Made by a program: the position numbers and the translations under genes. The notes beneath the pieces are model-generated. The model was not told where the DNA came from, did no database searches, and saw only the letters and a program-made list of their open reading frames with translations. Below, piece after piece: positions 1-8,807 of a stretch of DNA of 64,000 nucleotides. How positions within the stretch are numbered: the first letter of the stretch is position 1; each line of letters begins with the position of its first letter. The DNA is from Candidatus Baldrarchaeum yapensis. Its GTDB lineage: Archaea > Asgardarchaeota > Baldrarchaeia > Baldrarchaeales > Baldrarchaeaceae. The DNA lies in the NCBI GenBank assembly GCA_016840465.1, contig JAEOSH010000004.1:1-64000 (forward strand), read 5' to 3'.

Positions 1-106
1 GTTATGTATTCGTAGAAAATTAGAAGTTAAAAAGACTAGCTTTGAACTTGCTTAAATACACTAGACAGCAAAAAACTGATTAGAATTAGGAAGATATTAA
101 AAGCCT

Positions 107-219
107 CCGTTCCCCCCGAACGCCCCCCGATGAGGCCCTCCCGATAAGGAGGGACGGAACGGGAGAACCGCTCCATCCAGTACCAAATATTACCAAAAAC
201 TCATAAAACTGGATGGAGC
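107..219. repeat. GC-rich nested inverted repeats
   Basis: An isolated GC-rich block in AT-rich flanks. It contains a hairpin (136-141 with 148-153, 6 bp, loop CGATAA) inside an outer 7-bp stem (107-113 CCGTTCC with 156-162 GGAACGG). Next to it lies a second perfect 12-bp inverted repeat, GCTCCATCCAGT (170-181) with ACTGGATGGAGC (208-219), separated by an AT-rich 26-nt spacer. The right arm touches the first readable codons of the acyl-CoA synthetase remnant. It may be a structured RNA, a mobile-element end, or a rearrangement scar; nothing in it identifies a known class. Confidence 0.5.
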
Positions 220-763
220 AGAGAACGGCAAGGACGTGTTGCATGACGGAAAGACCATGGGCGAGGTCGTTGTCAGAAGTCCTGGGCTCACACTCGGCTA
301 CTGGAAGGATACGGAGAGGATCGCGAAGTTCTGACCCTGATGGTTCGTTCAGGATGGGAGGCATTGTAGTGGTGGACGAAGAAGGCTATATCCTTATAGT
401 TGACAGGTTAAAGGAAGTTATAAAGAGTGGTAGCGAGCAGATTTTCTCAATAACACTTGAGGATCTCATATCGAAGTATCCTGCGGCTGTTGAGGTTACG
501 GTAATAGCCGTAAGGGGGTCAGAAGTGGAGTAAGTGCCTCCTAGTGGTTGTTGTTTTGAAGCCGGAGTATAAGGGCAATGTTTCTGAGGATGATCTGAGG
601 AAGCTTCCCATGTAATACGTGGAAAAGGGAGTCATTCCGAAGTAGTGGATCCCAGACAAGATCGAGTTTGTTGACTCAATCCCGAGGACGAGTGTCGGAA
701 AGAAGGATAAAAGGATAAGAAGGATCTCCGCGAGAAGTATAAGGATCTTGTACTTCCATGATA
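202..763 (+). pseudogene. Acyl-CoA synthetase (AMP-forming) C-terminal remnant
   Basis: Three reading frames together give the C-terminal third of an AMP-dependent acyl-CoA ligase: GKTMGEVVVRSPGLTLGYWKD (from about 240), then after a frameshift near 330 the hinge region with DEEGYILIVDRLKEVIKSG (about 374-430), then VLKPEYKGNVSEDDLRK, and finally FVDSIPRTSVGKKDK (about 670) with the conserved catalytic-lysine tail motif. There are in-frame TAA and TAG codons (about 612 and 642, the latter where family members have Trp) and further frameshifts. The N-terminal two thirds are absent. The enzyme would have activated a carboxylic acid to its CoA ester; here it is dead. It fits the loss of an organic-acid CoA pathway also seen at 11.7-14.3 kb. 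Confidence 0.85.
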
Positions 764-1139
764 CGCAATTTCCCCATACTCTCAGAATCGATTATTAATT
801 TCTCTTTTCCTTTCCGTTCATTTTTCATCCATATGTAGCAGGGCCGCACTTTGATTTAATATTAGTTTCCCTCAAATATCACCGACGCAACCTCTAGCAT
901 CTGATGCTATGTTCCCTAAGAGGTTAGTATTGACATTTAAATTGCAAAAATGTGGACTTTCTGCGTTGACATGAGCGATAGGTTTCAGAACTGCTGCTAT
1001 AACCTGTAAGTTTCAATCTTTTGGCTCTGAGCACGAGTTCTTGATGTCTGATATGAGGTGGAAGGCTAGGGCTTGGTTTTGGGCATCAATTGTTACTTAT
1101 ATATCTCTCTTTGGTGACAATAGTTTGTGAGGTGTATGA
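764..1139. other. Intergenic, no gene recognised
   Basis: AT-rich sequence with no convincing coding frame. A TATA-like stretch (TTACTTATATATC, about 1093-1105) and a GAGGTG ribosome-binding site (1129-1134) at its end serve the gene starting at 1140. Short open stretches around 1010-1080 have no recognisable homology. Confidence 0.5.
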
Positions 1140-2429
1140 ATGTCCGTACGCATGCACATTCCTAGGAGCCTCAAGAGGTTCAAATACCTGTATGATATGC
1201 TCAGCGCTTTCCTAGGAGGGGGATCACTTAAAATAGGGATTAGAAAATTGCGTATTCCCGAGTCCATGCACTTTTTGAAAGAAAGTGGTGATGAAATTAA
1301 CGAATTCATTCGAGAGCGGATATATCCCCTTTATGAGTCTGAAAGCCTCCTCGTCGGAGTCGTTCAGTACACTTATGATGGCGAGAATGCGGAGATGAGA
1401 ATGTGGTATTCTTCTCTCGCAAGCAACGAGCATAAGAGTTCTCTCGCCTCAAAAATCTCTCCTGAAGTGTTTGTGCAGGATCCCGGAGATCTCTCGGTTC
1501 TGGATGTAGAGGGACTCCACGTATGCTACGTATTCTCTGAAATGAAGAGAATCCTTGAGGGAGGTCTGAGACCACGCTTCAAAAGTTTCAGAGACTTCGT
1601 GATCGAGCATCTAGATTACAGAATTTTCTTAAGAGATAGGGATTTATACGACCGGTTGCTTAAGGGTCTGAGTTCGTCAATCACGGATCTGGCGGAGAAA
1701 TTAGGCGCGAGGTTTTCATCGGAGATGCTGAAAGCGGTATACGGGAATAAGATCGTCAGGGAGGTTCTAAGAAGCGCTGTGACCCTCCGAGATGACGAAA
1801 TTCGGAAATTCCTCGAAGACGTGGTGCATGAGATGCTGGTGCGTGCGCTGAGCGGACGCAAAGATGATATTATTTTCACATGTGATGTTCCTCTTTCGGG
1901 AGATGATCGCAAAAGTAGGCGTGAAGTCCGCCCCGTTGCCGCAAGGTACGAATTCTTCTCGTGTAAAGAGACTGAACACTGGGTTGTGGGGACCCTTTGC
2001 AGGGATCCCCGTAATAAATTAAAGGTCTGCTTGAGGATTCCTCTTGTGACGGATGTGAGTATACCAAGTGATCCCCTGATAGTATTATCAGTCTATCCTC
2101 TTGATGTAAGGTCGTCTATGTTTAGAAACTATGAGCATATGCTTATTGTCATAAGACCTATTTTTTCGGGAGAAAGTATTGAGCACGCGCGGTCGCGCTG
2201 TGAGCATGTTGTTGGCAGCGAAATCAACCGGATTAATGATACTCTTAGGAGGAGGTACGATACAACTTTTGCCGAGGCGGTACTCACCCATTACGAAGTA
2301 ATTACAATATCGGGGGTTCCAAGGAGGAGAGCGAGAGAAAAAGTATATAAAACGCCCCTCTCATTAGAAGCAATGAACATTAAGCAGAGATTGAAGGAAA
2401 GGCTGAGAGCTAGAAGATCAATTTTCTGA
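1140..2429 (+). CDS. Hypothetical protein, partner of a GTPase-like gene
   Basis: A 429-residue protein of unknown function. It starts at ATG with GAGGTG six bases upstream and a TATA-like box about 40 bases further up. I see no signal peptide, membrane segment, P-loop or metal-binding cysteine pattern; the C-terminal 40 residues are very basic (LRRRYDTTF, VPRRRAREK, RLKERLRARR), suggesting nucleic-acid or acidic-partner contact. The next gene, a P-loop GTPase-like protein, starts 12 bases after its stop, so the two form a likely bicistronic unit. Possible role: effector or regulator of that GTPase, by inference only. Confidence 0.75.
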   Translation: MSVRMHIPRSLKRFKYLYDMLSAFLGGGSLKIGIRKLRIPESMHFLKESGDEINEFIRERIYPLYESESLLVGVVQYTYDGENAEMRMWYSSLASNEHKSSLASKISPEVFVQDPGDLSVLDVEGLHVCYVFSEMKRILEGGLRPRFKSFRDFVIEHLDYRIFLRDRDLYDRLLKGLSSSITDLAEKLGARFSSEMLKAVYGNKIVREVLRSAVTLRDDEIRKFLEDVVHEMLVRALSGRKDDIIFTCDVPLSGDDRKSRREVRPVAARYEFFSCKETEHWVVGTLCRDPRNKLKVCLRIPLVTDVSIPSDPLIVLSVYPLDVRSSMFRNYEHMLIVIRPIFSGESIEHARSRCEHVVGSEINRINDTLRRRYDTTFAEAVLTHYEVITISGVPRRRAREKVYKTPLSLEAMNIKQRLKERLRARRSIF

Positions 2430-2441
2430 GCGTGGGAAATT

Positions 2442-3248
2442 ATGCGAACCTCTCTATTCCGTAAGGAAAACGTCGTATTACTGTTGGGGCCCACCTATGC
2501 GGGCAAGACGTCTTTCATCGTAACCTCTTGCTGCTTTTTAAGTTACGCAGAGAAGAAGTTGAACCGGAAGATATTCGTTGAGGGACATCTTCCCGGGGTT
2601 TATAGCACCACTGATCCGCAGGAGGTATGTACAAAGACGATTCTAAGAGCAACAATAATATCAGACGAGGTTAAGTTGCGTGGGGGACGTGGGCTCCTCC
2701 GCATAGTGTCTGTTAGCGGGCACCCTCCCGAGAGCGGCGTGATTCGCGACGATATAGAGCACTTCGTTGCTGGGCTTGCCGACTCTAATCTTAGGTTTAC
2801 GTTCTTCTTCGACCTCGAATACGACCTTGAGAGGCACATCACCATGTTCAACGACTTCTTTTTCCCCATAATAAATAAGGCGATAGGAAGGGATCATGTG
2901 AGAGACATCCTCCTCTACAACAAATTCTTCGTAGTTTTAAATAAGGGGGATAGAATTCTACTTGAGGGCGGTATAAGAGAGTTAGAGGACAGAGTCGAAG
3001 AGTATGAGTCGACATTTCTTGCTCTCCTCATAAAGTCCTACGATCTTCCCGAGGAGGAAGTTCTTAAGAGTTATCGCTCATATGTGACGTTCTGCAACGT
3101 TAGAGAGCATGCTAAACTGCGAGATGAAGTACGCGAACTTCTCAAGAATGCCATTCGTGCATTCTTAGATATGTGCAAACCCGTACTCGGCCCCGATGAG
3201 CATAGATCTCTCGATGGTCTCGTTGGTGAATGGCTAAGGCAGAAGTGA
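2442..3248 (+). CDS. Divergent P-loop GTPase-like protein
   Basis: 268 residues with a Walker A/G1 motif GPTYAGKT at residues about 16-23 and a G4-like NKGD at about 167-170, so a TRAFAC-type GTPase fold is likely. The G3 DxxG position reads SVSG (about 88-91), so classical Mg/water coordination is not obvious and the protein may be a slow or pseudo-GTPase, as in SRP-receptor-beta or Gtr/Rag-like relatives. The C-terminal third is rich in charged helices. Cotranscribed with the 429-aa gene upstream. The specific function is unknown. Confidence 0.7.
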   Translation: MRTSLFRKENVVLLLGPTYAGKTSFIVTSCCFLSYAEKKLNRKIFVEGHLPGVYSTTDPQEVCTKTILRATIISDEVKLRGGRGLLRIVSVSGHPPESGVIRDDIEHFVAGLADSNLRFTFFFDLEYDLERHITMFNDFFFPIINKAIGRDHVRDILLYNKFFVVLNKGDRILLEGGIRELEDRVEEYESTFLALLIKSYDLPEEEVLKSYRSYVTFCNVREHAKLRDEVRELLKNAIRAFLDMCKPVLGPDEHRSLDGLVGEWLRQK

Positions 3249-3395
3249 TCACCGGCAGTGTTATCACAATATCGCTTTTTCATACCCGCTTAACTGATGC
3301 CTTACTACCATATACTATCACGCGCCTCATTACATAATCTACGGATCATTTAATATCGATTAACCTCGTATGTTCCTCTTTCAAAGTACTTACTG

Positions 3396-3646
3396 ACAAT
3401 TACACCGCGAAGGGAGAAATTTTCCAGACGAGAGCCCTCATCCTCAGTCAGTTGGGCCTAACGGATAAGGCGGCCGAGTTTATTTACAAATGCACGCTAT
3501 GTGGACAGAAACGTATAATATTGCATTCGTTGCCGAGAAACTCTACCCCTGAGTTGGTAAATGACACGATAGAAAAGGGAATCCCCGGGATGTACGCAAA
3601 TCTTCCACCTGAGTTGCTCAAGGGACTCAGAAAAGAAGGTCCCTAA
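3396..3646 (+). pseudogene. Fe-S oxidoreductase (HdrD/GlcF-like) fragment
   Basis: The open frame, extended upstream of its first ATG to about 3396, reads DNYTAKGEIFQTRALILSQL, then AEFIYKCTLCGQ. This matches the region of HdrD/GlcF-type proteins around the second 4Fe-4S cluster, also seen as ARIFYHCTLCGNC in the intact paralogue at 8808-10103. Only the first two cysteines of the cluster motif survive (CTLCGQ is followed by KRIILH), and both the first-cluster region and all CCG domains are missing. A truncated remnant of a duplicate gene; no function expected. Confidence 0.65.
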
Positions 3647-3818
3647 GAATTTTGGAATATTAATGGAGTTAAAAAGAGAATGAATCTAAACAATCTATCT
3701 AATCCTCAGTGTTCGGTCTGCTACCATTTCATTTTTCATTTTAGAGGGCGACATGAACTATGCAAGAAAAAAGAGTTGGGCTTTATTTTTGCCTTGTTTT
3801 TGATTTTGTCAAGGGAGT

Positions 3819-4091
3819 CTAATCCTCCATGACCTTTTCATATTTCCCGCGTATGCAATACCGATGGATTAGATCGGAAAGTTTACCGATAAAGAGGTTC
3901 ATGGGTGCCACTAGCTTCGTGGGCCTTACGGGTAGAGCAATATCGGTCGCAATGACCCTAGGGGCTATTTTCTTCATCGGGAGTTCGAGAACGTACTTTA
4001 CATATCTTACGGCGTCTCTCCTCATGGCTTTCATTTTAGCACTGCTTCCCCTAGGGAGAACATTTTCATGCAGTAGCATAAGAGCTTTCAC
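3819..4091 (-). other. Unrecognised small open frame, perhaps a remnant
   Basis: A 90-codon minus-strand frame starting GTG, with basic composition and several plausible helices (MKAMRRDAVRYVKYVLELP, LFIGKLSDLIHRYC). A plus-strand frame of 108 codons (3829-4155) covers the same stretch. The minus frame reads more like protein, but I recognise neither, there is no clear ribosome-binding site, and the flanks contain decayed genes. It may be the C-terminal end of a lost gene. Confidence 0.25.
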
Positions 4092-4264
4092 GGATATTCT
4101 TAGTATGTTGAGCCTCTATAGCAAATTTGTCAACTTAACAGTAATCGACGTTTAAAGAACTTGTGACCTTCTGCACGTGAGCTATTTTAACTTCTAAGAA
4201 AGGGACTTCTCCCGAGAAAAGAGAGCGAACGTGTTCATTGATAATGTTGCGTAGAGGAGGATAA

Positions 4265-4716
4265 TTATTTCAGAAACTCGGAGAGAAATTCGTTCGGCGT
4301 GAGAACGCCGATAATTATTTTCCCCTTGAAGTGTTTTACATTCTACGTTACGAAGCACCAGGGAGACAATTCCTCTAACGTCCATGCTATCATCGCGTCT
4401 CCGTAGTGCATCCCCTTGGCGATGTAGATTATAATTCTCTCAACGTATGACGTCCACTCCGGTGGGAAACTCGGATACAGGATCACGACATCTCGTGCCC
4501 TCAAATAGGTTTCATAGAGAGAGTATGTCTTTTCCTTCGTCCACGCGAGCGATACTATTCCATAAAGTTCTAACAGGTTATGTATCGTTAAGCCGATCCT
4601 GTAGTTCTTCTTCACTTCCTGTAAGAACCTCTCATTCGGTCGTACCGGGTGTCATGAGTATACACGTGATGGATGGCCAGGACATCGGTATCAACTGCCA
4701 CCACGTCTTCGTACAC
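4265..4716 (-). pseudogene. Broken PIN-domain toxin (VapC-like)
   Basis: Reading from a GTG at 4716: VYEDVVAVDTDVLAIHHVY carries the first PIN acidic residue. A one-base deletion near 4645 shifts into the frame EVKKNYRIGLTIHNLLELYGIVS (second acidic position), then HYGDAMIAWTLEE (third). A TAG follows CFVT where Trp is expected, after which the frame continues NVKHFKGKIIIGVLTPNEFLSEFLK to a TAA. One frameshift and one nonsense codon mean the RNase toxin is very likely dead. Its start overlaps the end of the intact RHH antitoxin by 26 bases. Confidence 0.8.
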
Positions 4717-5023
4717 GGTTCATCAACTCCTCTACAGTCATCTTGCCGAAAACCTTAGCTACAAGTTCCGTGGCCTCCTCTCTAGGTGTCACTGGTATAT
4801 CGTCGAAGGTTTTGTCCTGGGGGATCACACCCCTCTCGTATTGCGCCCACAGTATTGCCTCCTCCCGCAGGGCATTGTACTTCATCAGAATATGCCGTAT
4901 TCCGTCAATGACAGTCTCGCTCCTACTACGATATAGTCCCTTGCGTTTAAGCTCGTCCATCAATGCGACCATCTTACGGGGGATCCGAACTTGGATTAGT
5001 ACGCTTTCTTCTCCCTCTCCCAT
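4691..5023 (-). CDS. Ribbon-helix-helix antitoxin
   Basis: 110 residues. The N-terminal half (VLIQVRIPRKMVALMDELKRKGLYRSRSETVIDGIRHIL) is a MetJ/Arc/CopG ribbon-helix-helix DNA-binding domain; the C-terminal tail (PREEATELVAKVFGKMTVEELMNRV) is the kind of extended toxin-wrapping segment seen in VapB-like antitoxins. It precedes and overlaps the PIN gene, which is broken, leaving this an orphan antitoxin that may still autoregulate its promoter. Confidence 0.8.
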   Translation of the reverse strand: MGEGEESVLIQVRIPRKMVALMDELKRKGLYRSRSETVIDGIRHILMKYNALREEAILWAQYERGVIPQDKTFDDIPVTPREEATELVAKVFGKMTVEELMNRVRRRGGS

Positions 5024-5189
5024 GGAACCGCACCACCAAATCTGATTACTTCAATTATAAGTCTTTCAAATATAAGTACTGCAAAAACATATGGTGCCTC
5101 CGCAATGCTATTTGCGGCCGCGTTGCTTTTACCCCGCATGAGTTGAAGTTTCCGCATCCCCAGCAATCATAAATTAAGGAGGTGATTAT

Positions 5190-5834
5190 GTGGAGGTCTT
5201 CGTTACGGGTTTTGAGCCTTGGGGTGAAGAGGACTACAACCCGAGCGGTGAGGTTGCTAAGAGATTAGATGGGCAGGTAATAGGGAGTGCACGCGTCAGG
5301 GGGCTGGTGCTTCCCGTATCATACAAGAGGGCTAAAGAGATTCTAATAAATGCGATAGATGCCCATAGACCGAGGATAATCCTAGGGGTGGGGCTTGCGC
5401 CGAACACAACCTGCATCAGGGTCGAGCGCGTCGCAATAAACGTAATGGACGGAGGGCCTGATGTTGATGACTACAAGCCTGTGGATGAGCCGATAGATCC
5501 AAATGGCCCCGCCGCATACTTTGCAACGATACCCATCAGGAGGATTGTCGAAAAGTTGAAGGAAAACGGGATACCTGCGGTTATTTCTAACAGTGCGGGG
5601 ACCTTTCTGTGCAATTTTGTCATGTACTGTGCACTGCACCATGTTGCGCTGAAAAATTACGATACGAGAGTGGGGTTCATCCACGTGCCGTACACTTCCC
5701 AGCAGTCCGCACGGAAGCAGAAGACGTTCATGGGCATGCTACCGCCGAGTATGCCACTAGAACTCATAGAGAAGGGCATAAGAATAGCGGTAGAGGAGAT
5801 CATCGGAGAACTGGAGCACAAACATGAGCATTAA
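5190..5834 (+). CDS. pcp: Pyroglutamyl-peptidase I (peptidase C15)
   Basis: 214 residues, the usual family length. It removes N-terminal pyroglutamate from peptides in the cytosol. Starts at GTG 5190, preceded by a strong AAGGAGGTGA (about 5176-5185). Family landmarks: FVTGFEPWG at the N-terminus, the Glu of RVERVAIN (about residue 79), the catalytic Cys in GTFLCNFVMY (about 142) and the catalytic His in VGFIHVPY (about 166), so the Glu-Cys-His triad is intact. Single gene with its own upstream region; neighbours are toxin-antitoxin loci. Confidence 0.95.
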   Translation: MEVFVTGFEPWGEEDYNPSGEVAKRLDGQVIGSARVRGLVLPVSYKRAKEILINAIDAHRPRIILGVGLAPNTTCIRVERVAINVMDGGPDVDDYKPVDEPIDPNGPAAYFATIPIRRIVEKLKENGIPAVISNSAGTFLCNFVMYCALHHVALKNYDTRVGFIHVPYTSQQSARKQKTFMGMLPPSMPLELIEKGIRIAVEEIIGELEHKHEH

Positions 5835-5994
5835 TACGATTCACGTGAAACTTTTATGCATTCTTCATAACTTCTCGAATCTCGAACGGATTCAATTTGA
5901 ATGATCCTCTACATTTCGCAAAAGATCTTTTAAACGGAACGGATCATAAAGTATACAAGTTTATAAGTTGATTTGTCTACATATCTACATGGTG

Positions 5995-6258
5995 ATGCCG
6001 GTGAGTACCACTATCAGGATCTCGTTAGAGGACAAGGAGCGTCTTGCAGTGTTTGCAAAGAAGGTGAATGCTAAAAGTCTAGCGGAGGCCCTTAGAATAG
6101 CTATTTCGATGGCAGAAGAGAAACTTGATGAGTTTAAAGGCAACATCGAGGCTTTAAAAGAACTTTTAAAGAGTGCAGGTCGCGTCGGTGGTAGAATATC
6201 AGAGAGGGTTGATGAAGAACTCGCGAATATAATATACGAGGAGAGCAAGGAAGAATGA
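5995..6258 (+). CDS. VapB-like antitoxin
   Basis: About 87 residues from ATG 5995 (ATG 5989 is also possible). STTIRISLEDKERLAVFAKKV and SLAEALRIAISMAEEKL form a short beta strand plus two helices typical of a ribbon-helix-helix antitoxin, followed by a charged helical tail. Its stop overlaps the PIN gene start (ATGA at 6255-6258), the usual arrangement for translational coupling of VapBC pairs. Expected to neutralise the toxin and repress the operon. Confidence 0.8.
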   Translation: MPVSTTIRISLEDKERLAVFAKKVNAKSLAEALRIAISMAEEKLDEFKGNIEALKELLKSAGRVGGRISERVDEELANIIYEESKEE

Positions 6259-6743
6259 GCATATTTGTGGATACGGGCGTTTTTTATGCGATGCTTGATC
6301 GGAATGATGCTAATCACATGGACGCCGTAGCCATAATGATACATGCGCTTGAGGGGAAGTTCGGTCAGGTAATCACAACCGACTATGTAGTTCTAGAAAC
6401 AACATTACTCCTCAAGGCGAGGATCGGTTCTAAGACCGTTGAGGATTTCTTGAGATTTCTCGAACGGAGCGGAATAGCCACGGTTGTGGTTGATGAGGAA
6501 ACGTACCGGAGAACTGTAGAATTGATGAAAAAACATCCCGAGAAATTGAGTTTATGCGATGCCGCTACCTTGGTTATTATGAAAGACTGGAAAGTAAAGA
6601 ATCTGGCCACATTCGATCTGAGAAGCTTTGGTAATCTGGCGGTGGCCATTGTAGGAAAGGGATACTTCAACTCATTGTCTGAGAAAGAAAAAAGAAGAAT
6701 TTCTTCTCTGATCGAGAGGTGGAGCGTTCAAAAGGATATATAA
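6255..6743 (+). CDS. PIN-domain toxin (VapC-like ribonuclease)
   Basis: 162 residues with the PIN acidic residues in order: FVDTGVFYAML (D near residue 6), DYVVLETTLLL (E near 43), LCDAATLVIM (D near 96) and ATFD (D near 117). PIN toxins cleave RNA using Mg2+ or Mn2+. Overlaps the antitoxin by four bases. Unlike the toxin at 4265-4716, this one appears intact. Confidence 0.9.
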   Translation: MSIFVDTGVFYAMLDRNDANHMDAVAIMIHALEGKFGQVITTDYVVLETTLLLKARIGSKTVEDFLRFLERSGIATVVVDEETYRRTVELMKKHPEKLSLCDAATLVIMKDWKVKNLATFDLRSFGNLAVAIVGKGYFNSLSEKEKRRISSLIERWSVQKDI

Positions 6744-6797
6744 AGTAGTGTAGTGATGAAGAGACGTTTTTTGTTTGCTGAATGTAATGTTGAAGTA

Positions 6798-7373
6798 TTA
6801 TAGATTCTTGAGAAGGCAGAATATGTGCGTGCATGTTTTATACAATTCCTCCGTGCTCGCCCCCTTGACCAAATGTAATAGGATATCCTTTGATATAATT
6901 TCTTGCGCGGATTCGACACTCCTTATACGGCCCTCGATGTTAGGATTCCTACGAAGCAGGAGTAAGACCCTGTGATCCTCTATTGAGTGTCTTTTGAAAT
7001 TAGAGAACTCATGCACGCCGCTCACGGACATGTAAATCTTAAGATTTTGGTTCTCAAGGTGGAGTATGAATGTCTGATGGCATATCTGTTCGAAATTACG
7101 TACTTTTAATCCTTTAGCATTTAAACTGTCAACAAAACTCATAATTCGTTTCTCTACAGTGAAATTCTCGGAATCGAGAATCACACCTATGGCTTTTACC
7201 CTCTTAAACAACCTTGTGAGCAGAATCATTACGGATGAGATCGAATTAGAGAATCTATTCCCTCGCAATCGGCAACTCCGATTATTTTTCTCTGCTGCTG
7301 GCTTTAGTTTCTCGATTATTATTTTTACGATTTCACTTTCCGTGCTTCCCTCGCATAGTACTAGAGCATCCAC
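6798..7373 (-). CDS. TOPRIM-like protein, partner of an AAA/ABC ATPase
   Basis: 191 residues beginning DALVLCEGSTESEIVKIIIEKL: a beta strand ending in a Glu followed by a helix, as in TOPRIM folds (DUF3226/DUF4435-like). AIGVILDSENF near residue 65 could supply the second acidic motif (DSE instead of DxD). In OLD, PARIS and related systems such a TOPRIM domain is the nuclease that works with an ABC-type ATPase; that ATPase is the gene immediately upstream on the same strand (7439-8505, 65-bp gap). Assignment rests on motif order and context only. Confidence 0.65.
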   Translation of the reverse strand: MDALVLCEGSTESEIVKIIIEKLKPAAEKNNRSCRLRGNRFSNSISSVMILLTRLFKRVKAIGVILDSENFTVEKRIMSFVDSLNAKGLKVRNFEQICHQTFILHLENQNLKIYMSVSGVHEFSNFKRHSIEDHRVLLLLRRNPNIEGRIRSVESAQEIISKDILLHLVKGASTEELYKTCTHIFCLLKNL

Positions 7374-7438
7374 TCTAGGGAGTTTGCGGAGGATTATTTC
7401 GATGAAGTTGTTTCGCGGGTTTTAGTTGTATTAACATT

Positions 7439-8505
7439 TTAGAACACGTAAAGCAATCTTATATCGATGCCCAATTTTCTGAGAAGTTCCGCGTCGTCTA
7501 GAGAGAAGTTTTGTGAGGTCACGGTGCCGTCCGAGTCTCTCTCCAGATATATGACCGATGATTCTATTCCGAGGTTTTCAGCTAATTCCTTAGCTATGGA
7601 TACAAATTCGACGCTGTGCGTTGACACTAGGAGTTGAAAGTTCTTATCCTTAGCCAATTTGAAGATGAAGTCTGTGAGGCTTCTAAGGCCAACCGGATGC
7701 ATGTGGTTTTCCGGTTCCTCGATAAGAACTAACGTTGGATTAGATGCCAGGAGCAGGAGGGATACAAGGATTGCTATTCTTGCACCATCTCCGAGATCAT
7801 CTATTCTGACCGTGGTTTTAGATGTTTGAAGAACAAGAATGTAGGTATCACCAATGGGGACGAATGTAAGTCCCTCGGCGTCGGTTTTAAACTCGTCCCT
7901 TACCATAGAAACTATTTCTTTATCTAATCTCTTAGAAACAACCTTAGCCCACGCATATCTTTCGATGAGGGAAGGCTTTGAGAGGAGTTTGTGATCTATA
8001 AACAGCACCCCCTCCAGCAATTTCTTCACGTCACTGTATTGTTTAAGCAGGTCCTCGCGACGCGTGTACGAGGCTTCAGTTTTACTCATGAGGTATCCAT
8101 CCGCCAGTTTGACGAGCCCCTCATCCGTTAGGAGGCGCACAGGGAAATCGGGACGATGTGAGCCCAAGGATATGCTTTTATCGAGTACATGAAATTCTAG
8201 ATATTGGCCGTCCACGCGGAGTTTTACTATTATGTTCTTGGAGGTACCTATCTGGTGCCATAGCACGTCTTTAGACGTGTTCCAACTGCCTCTTCCTCCC
8301 CTCCGGGAAATGAGATAGTCCAATTTCATTTCGTCTCTGATGATGTCCTTATGTGAAGCACAGGAGGATATTAGATAAAGGGTCTCTAGGAGGCTGGATT
8401 TACCGGCGCCATTTCTGCCAATGAGTATTGTTAACTGTTTTAAACCATCTATCGACGCCCTGCTGATCCCCTAAAGTTCTCCACATCGATACGTTCGATA
8501 AGCAC
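7439..8505 (-). pseudogene. AAA/ABC-type ATPase (OLD/AriA-like), frameshifted at N-terminus
   Basis: The continuous frame (296 aa from ATG 8329) carries LVLIEEPENHMHP (Walker B region) and LLVSTHSVEFV (H-loop), plus DLGDGARIAILVSLLLLA as a signature-like segment, typical of AAA15/OLD ATPases. It lacks a P-loop. Upstream, the same frame supplies LTILIGRNGAGKSSLLETL (Walker A, about 8379-8435), and a GTG at 8505 with GGAGGATC before it starts LIERIDVENFRG in another frame. Joining them needs one base added at the C4 run 8468-8471. So the gene is either inactivated, phase-variable, or affected by a sequencing error. Operon with the TOPRIM gene downstream. Confidence 0.8.
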
Positions 8506-8807
8506 ATTTGATCCTCCTATCCTTCACGGGATCCTTCTTCGGTTGATTTATATTATTAAGGTTGCTCTGGAAGCTGCTCATTACATGTGTTAAAATATTT
8601 TGTCTTTTAGGAGGCGGTTGAGAGGCAGATATAAAGAATGAGAGAGCCCTTTTTGCCTTTTCTGCTCAGAAGAAGTTTGTGAAAATTTGGGTTTCAAATT
8701 CGGATATATGGGGCATCTCACTCTAAACTTTAGATTCTAAAGTTTAAGAATTATTGATAAAAGTTTTTAGAAATTCGATATGCGATGTGATTGTCGTATT
8801 CCTTTGT
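8506..8807. other. Intergenic with a 10-bp palindrome
   Basis: AT-rich spacer between two minus-strand units. The only structure I see is the perfect inverted repeat TAAACTTTAG (8724-8733) / CTAAAGTTTA (8737-8746) with a 3-nt centre, about 60 bases beyond the stop of the Fe-S oxidoreductase gene. It could be a transcript-end hairpin or a protein-binding site. Confidence 0.5.
8724..8746. repeat. Perfect 10-bp inverted repeat
   Basis: Arms TAAACTTTAG and CTAAAGTTTA around ATT. AT-rich, so a weak RNA hairpin; its place downstream of the 8808-10103 gene suggests 3-prime-end processing or termination, but an operator is equally possible. Confidence 0.6.

Noticed and set aside
3829-4155. Plus-strand 108-codon frame
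   Set aside because: Overlaps the minus frame at 3819-4091, has no ribosome-binding site and an unnatural composition; neither strand is convincing.
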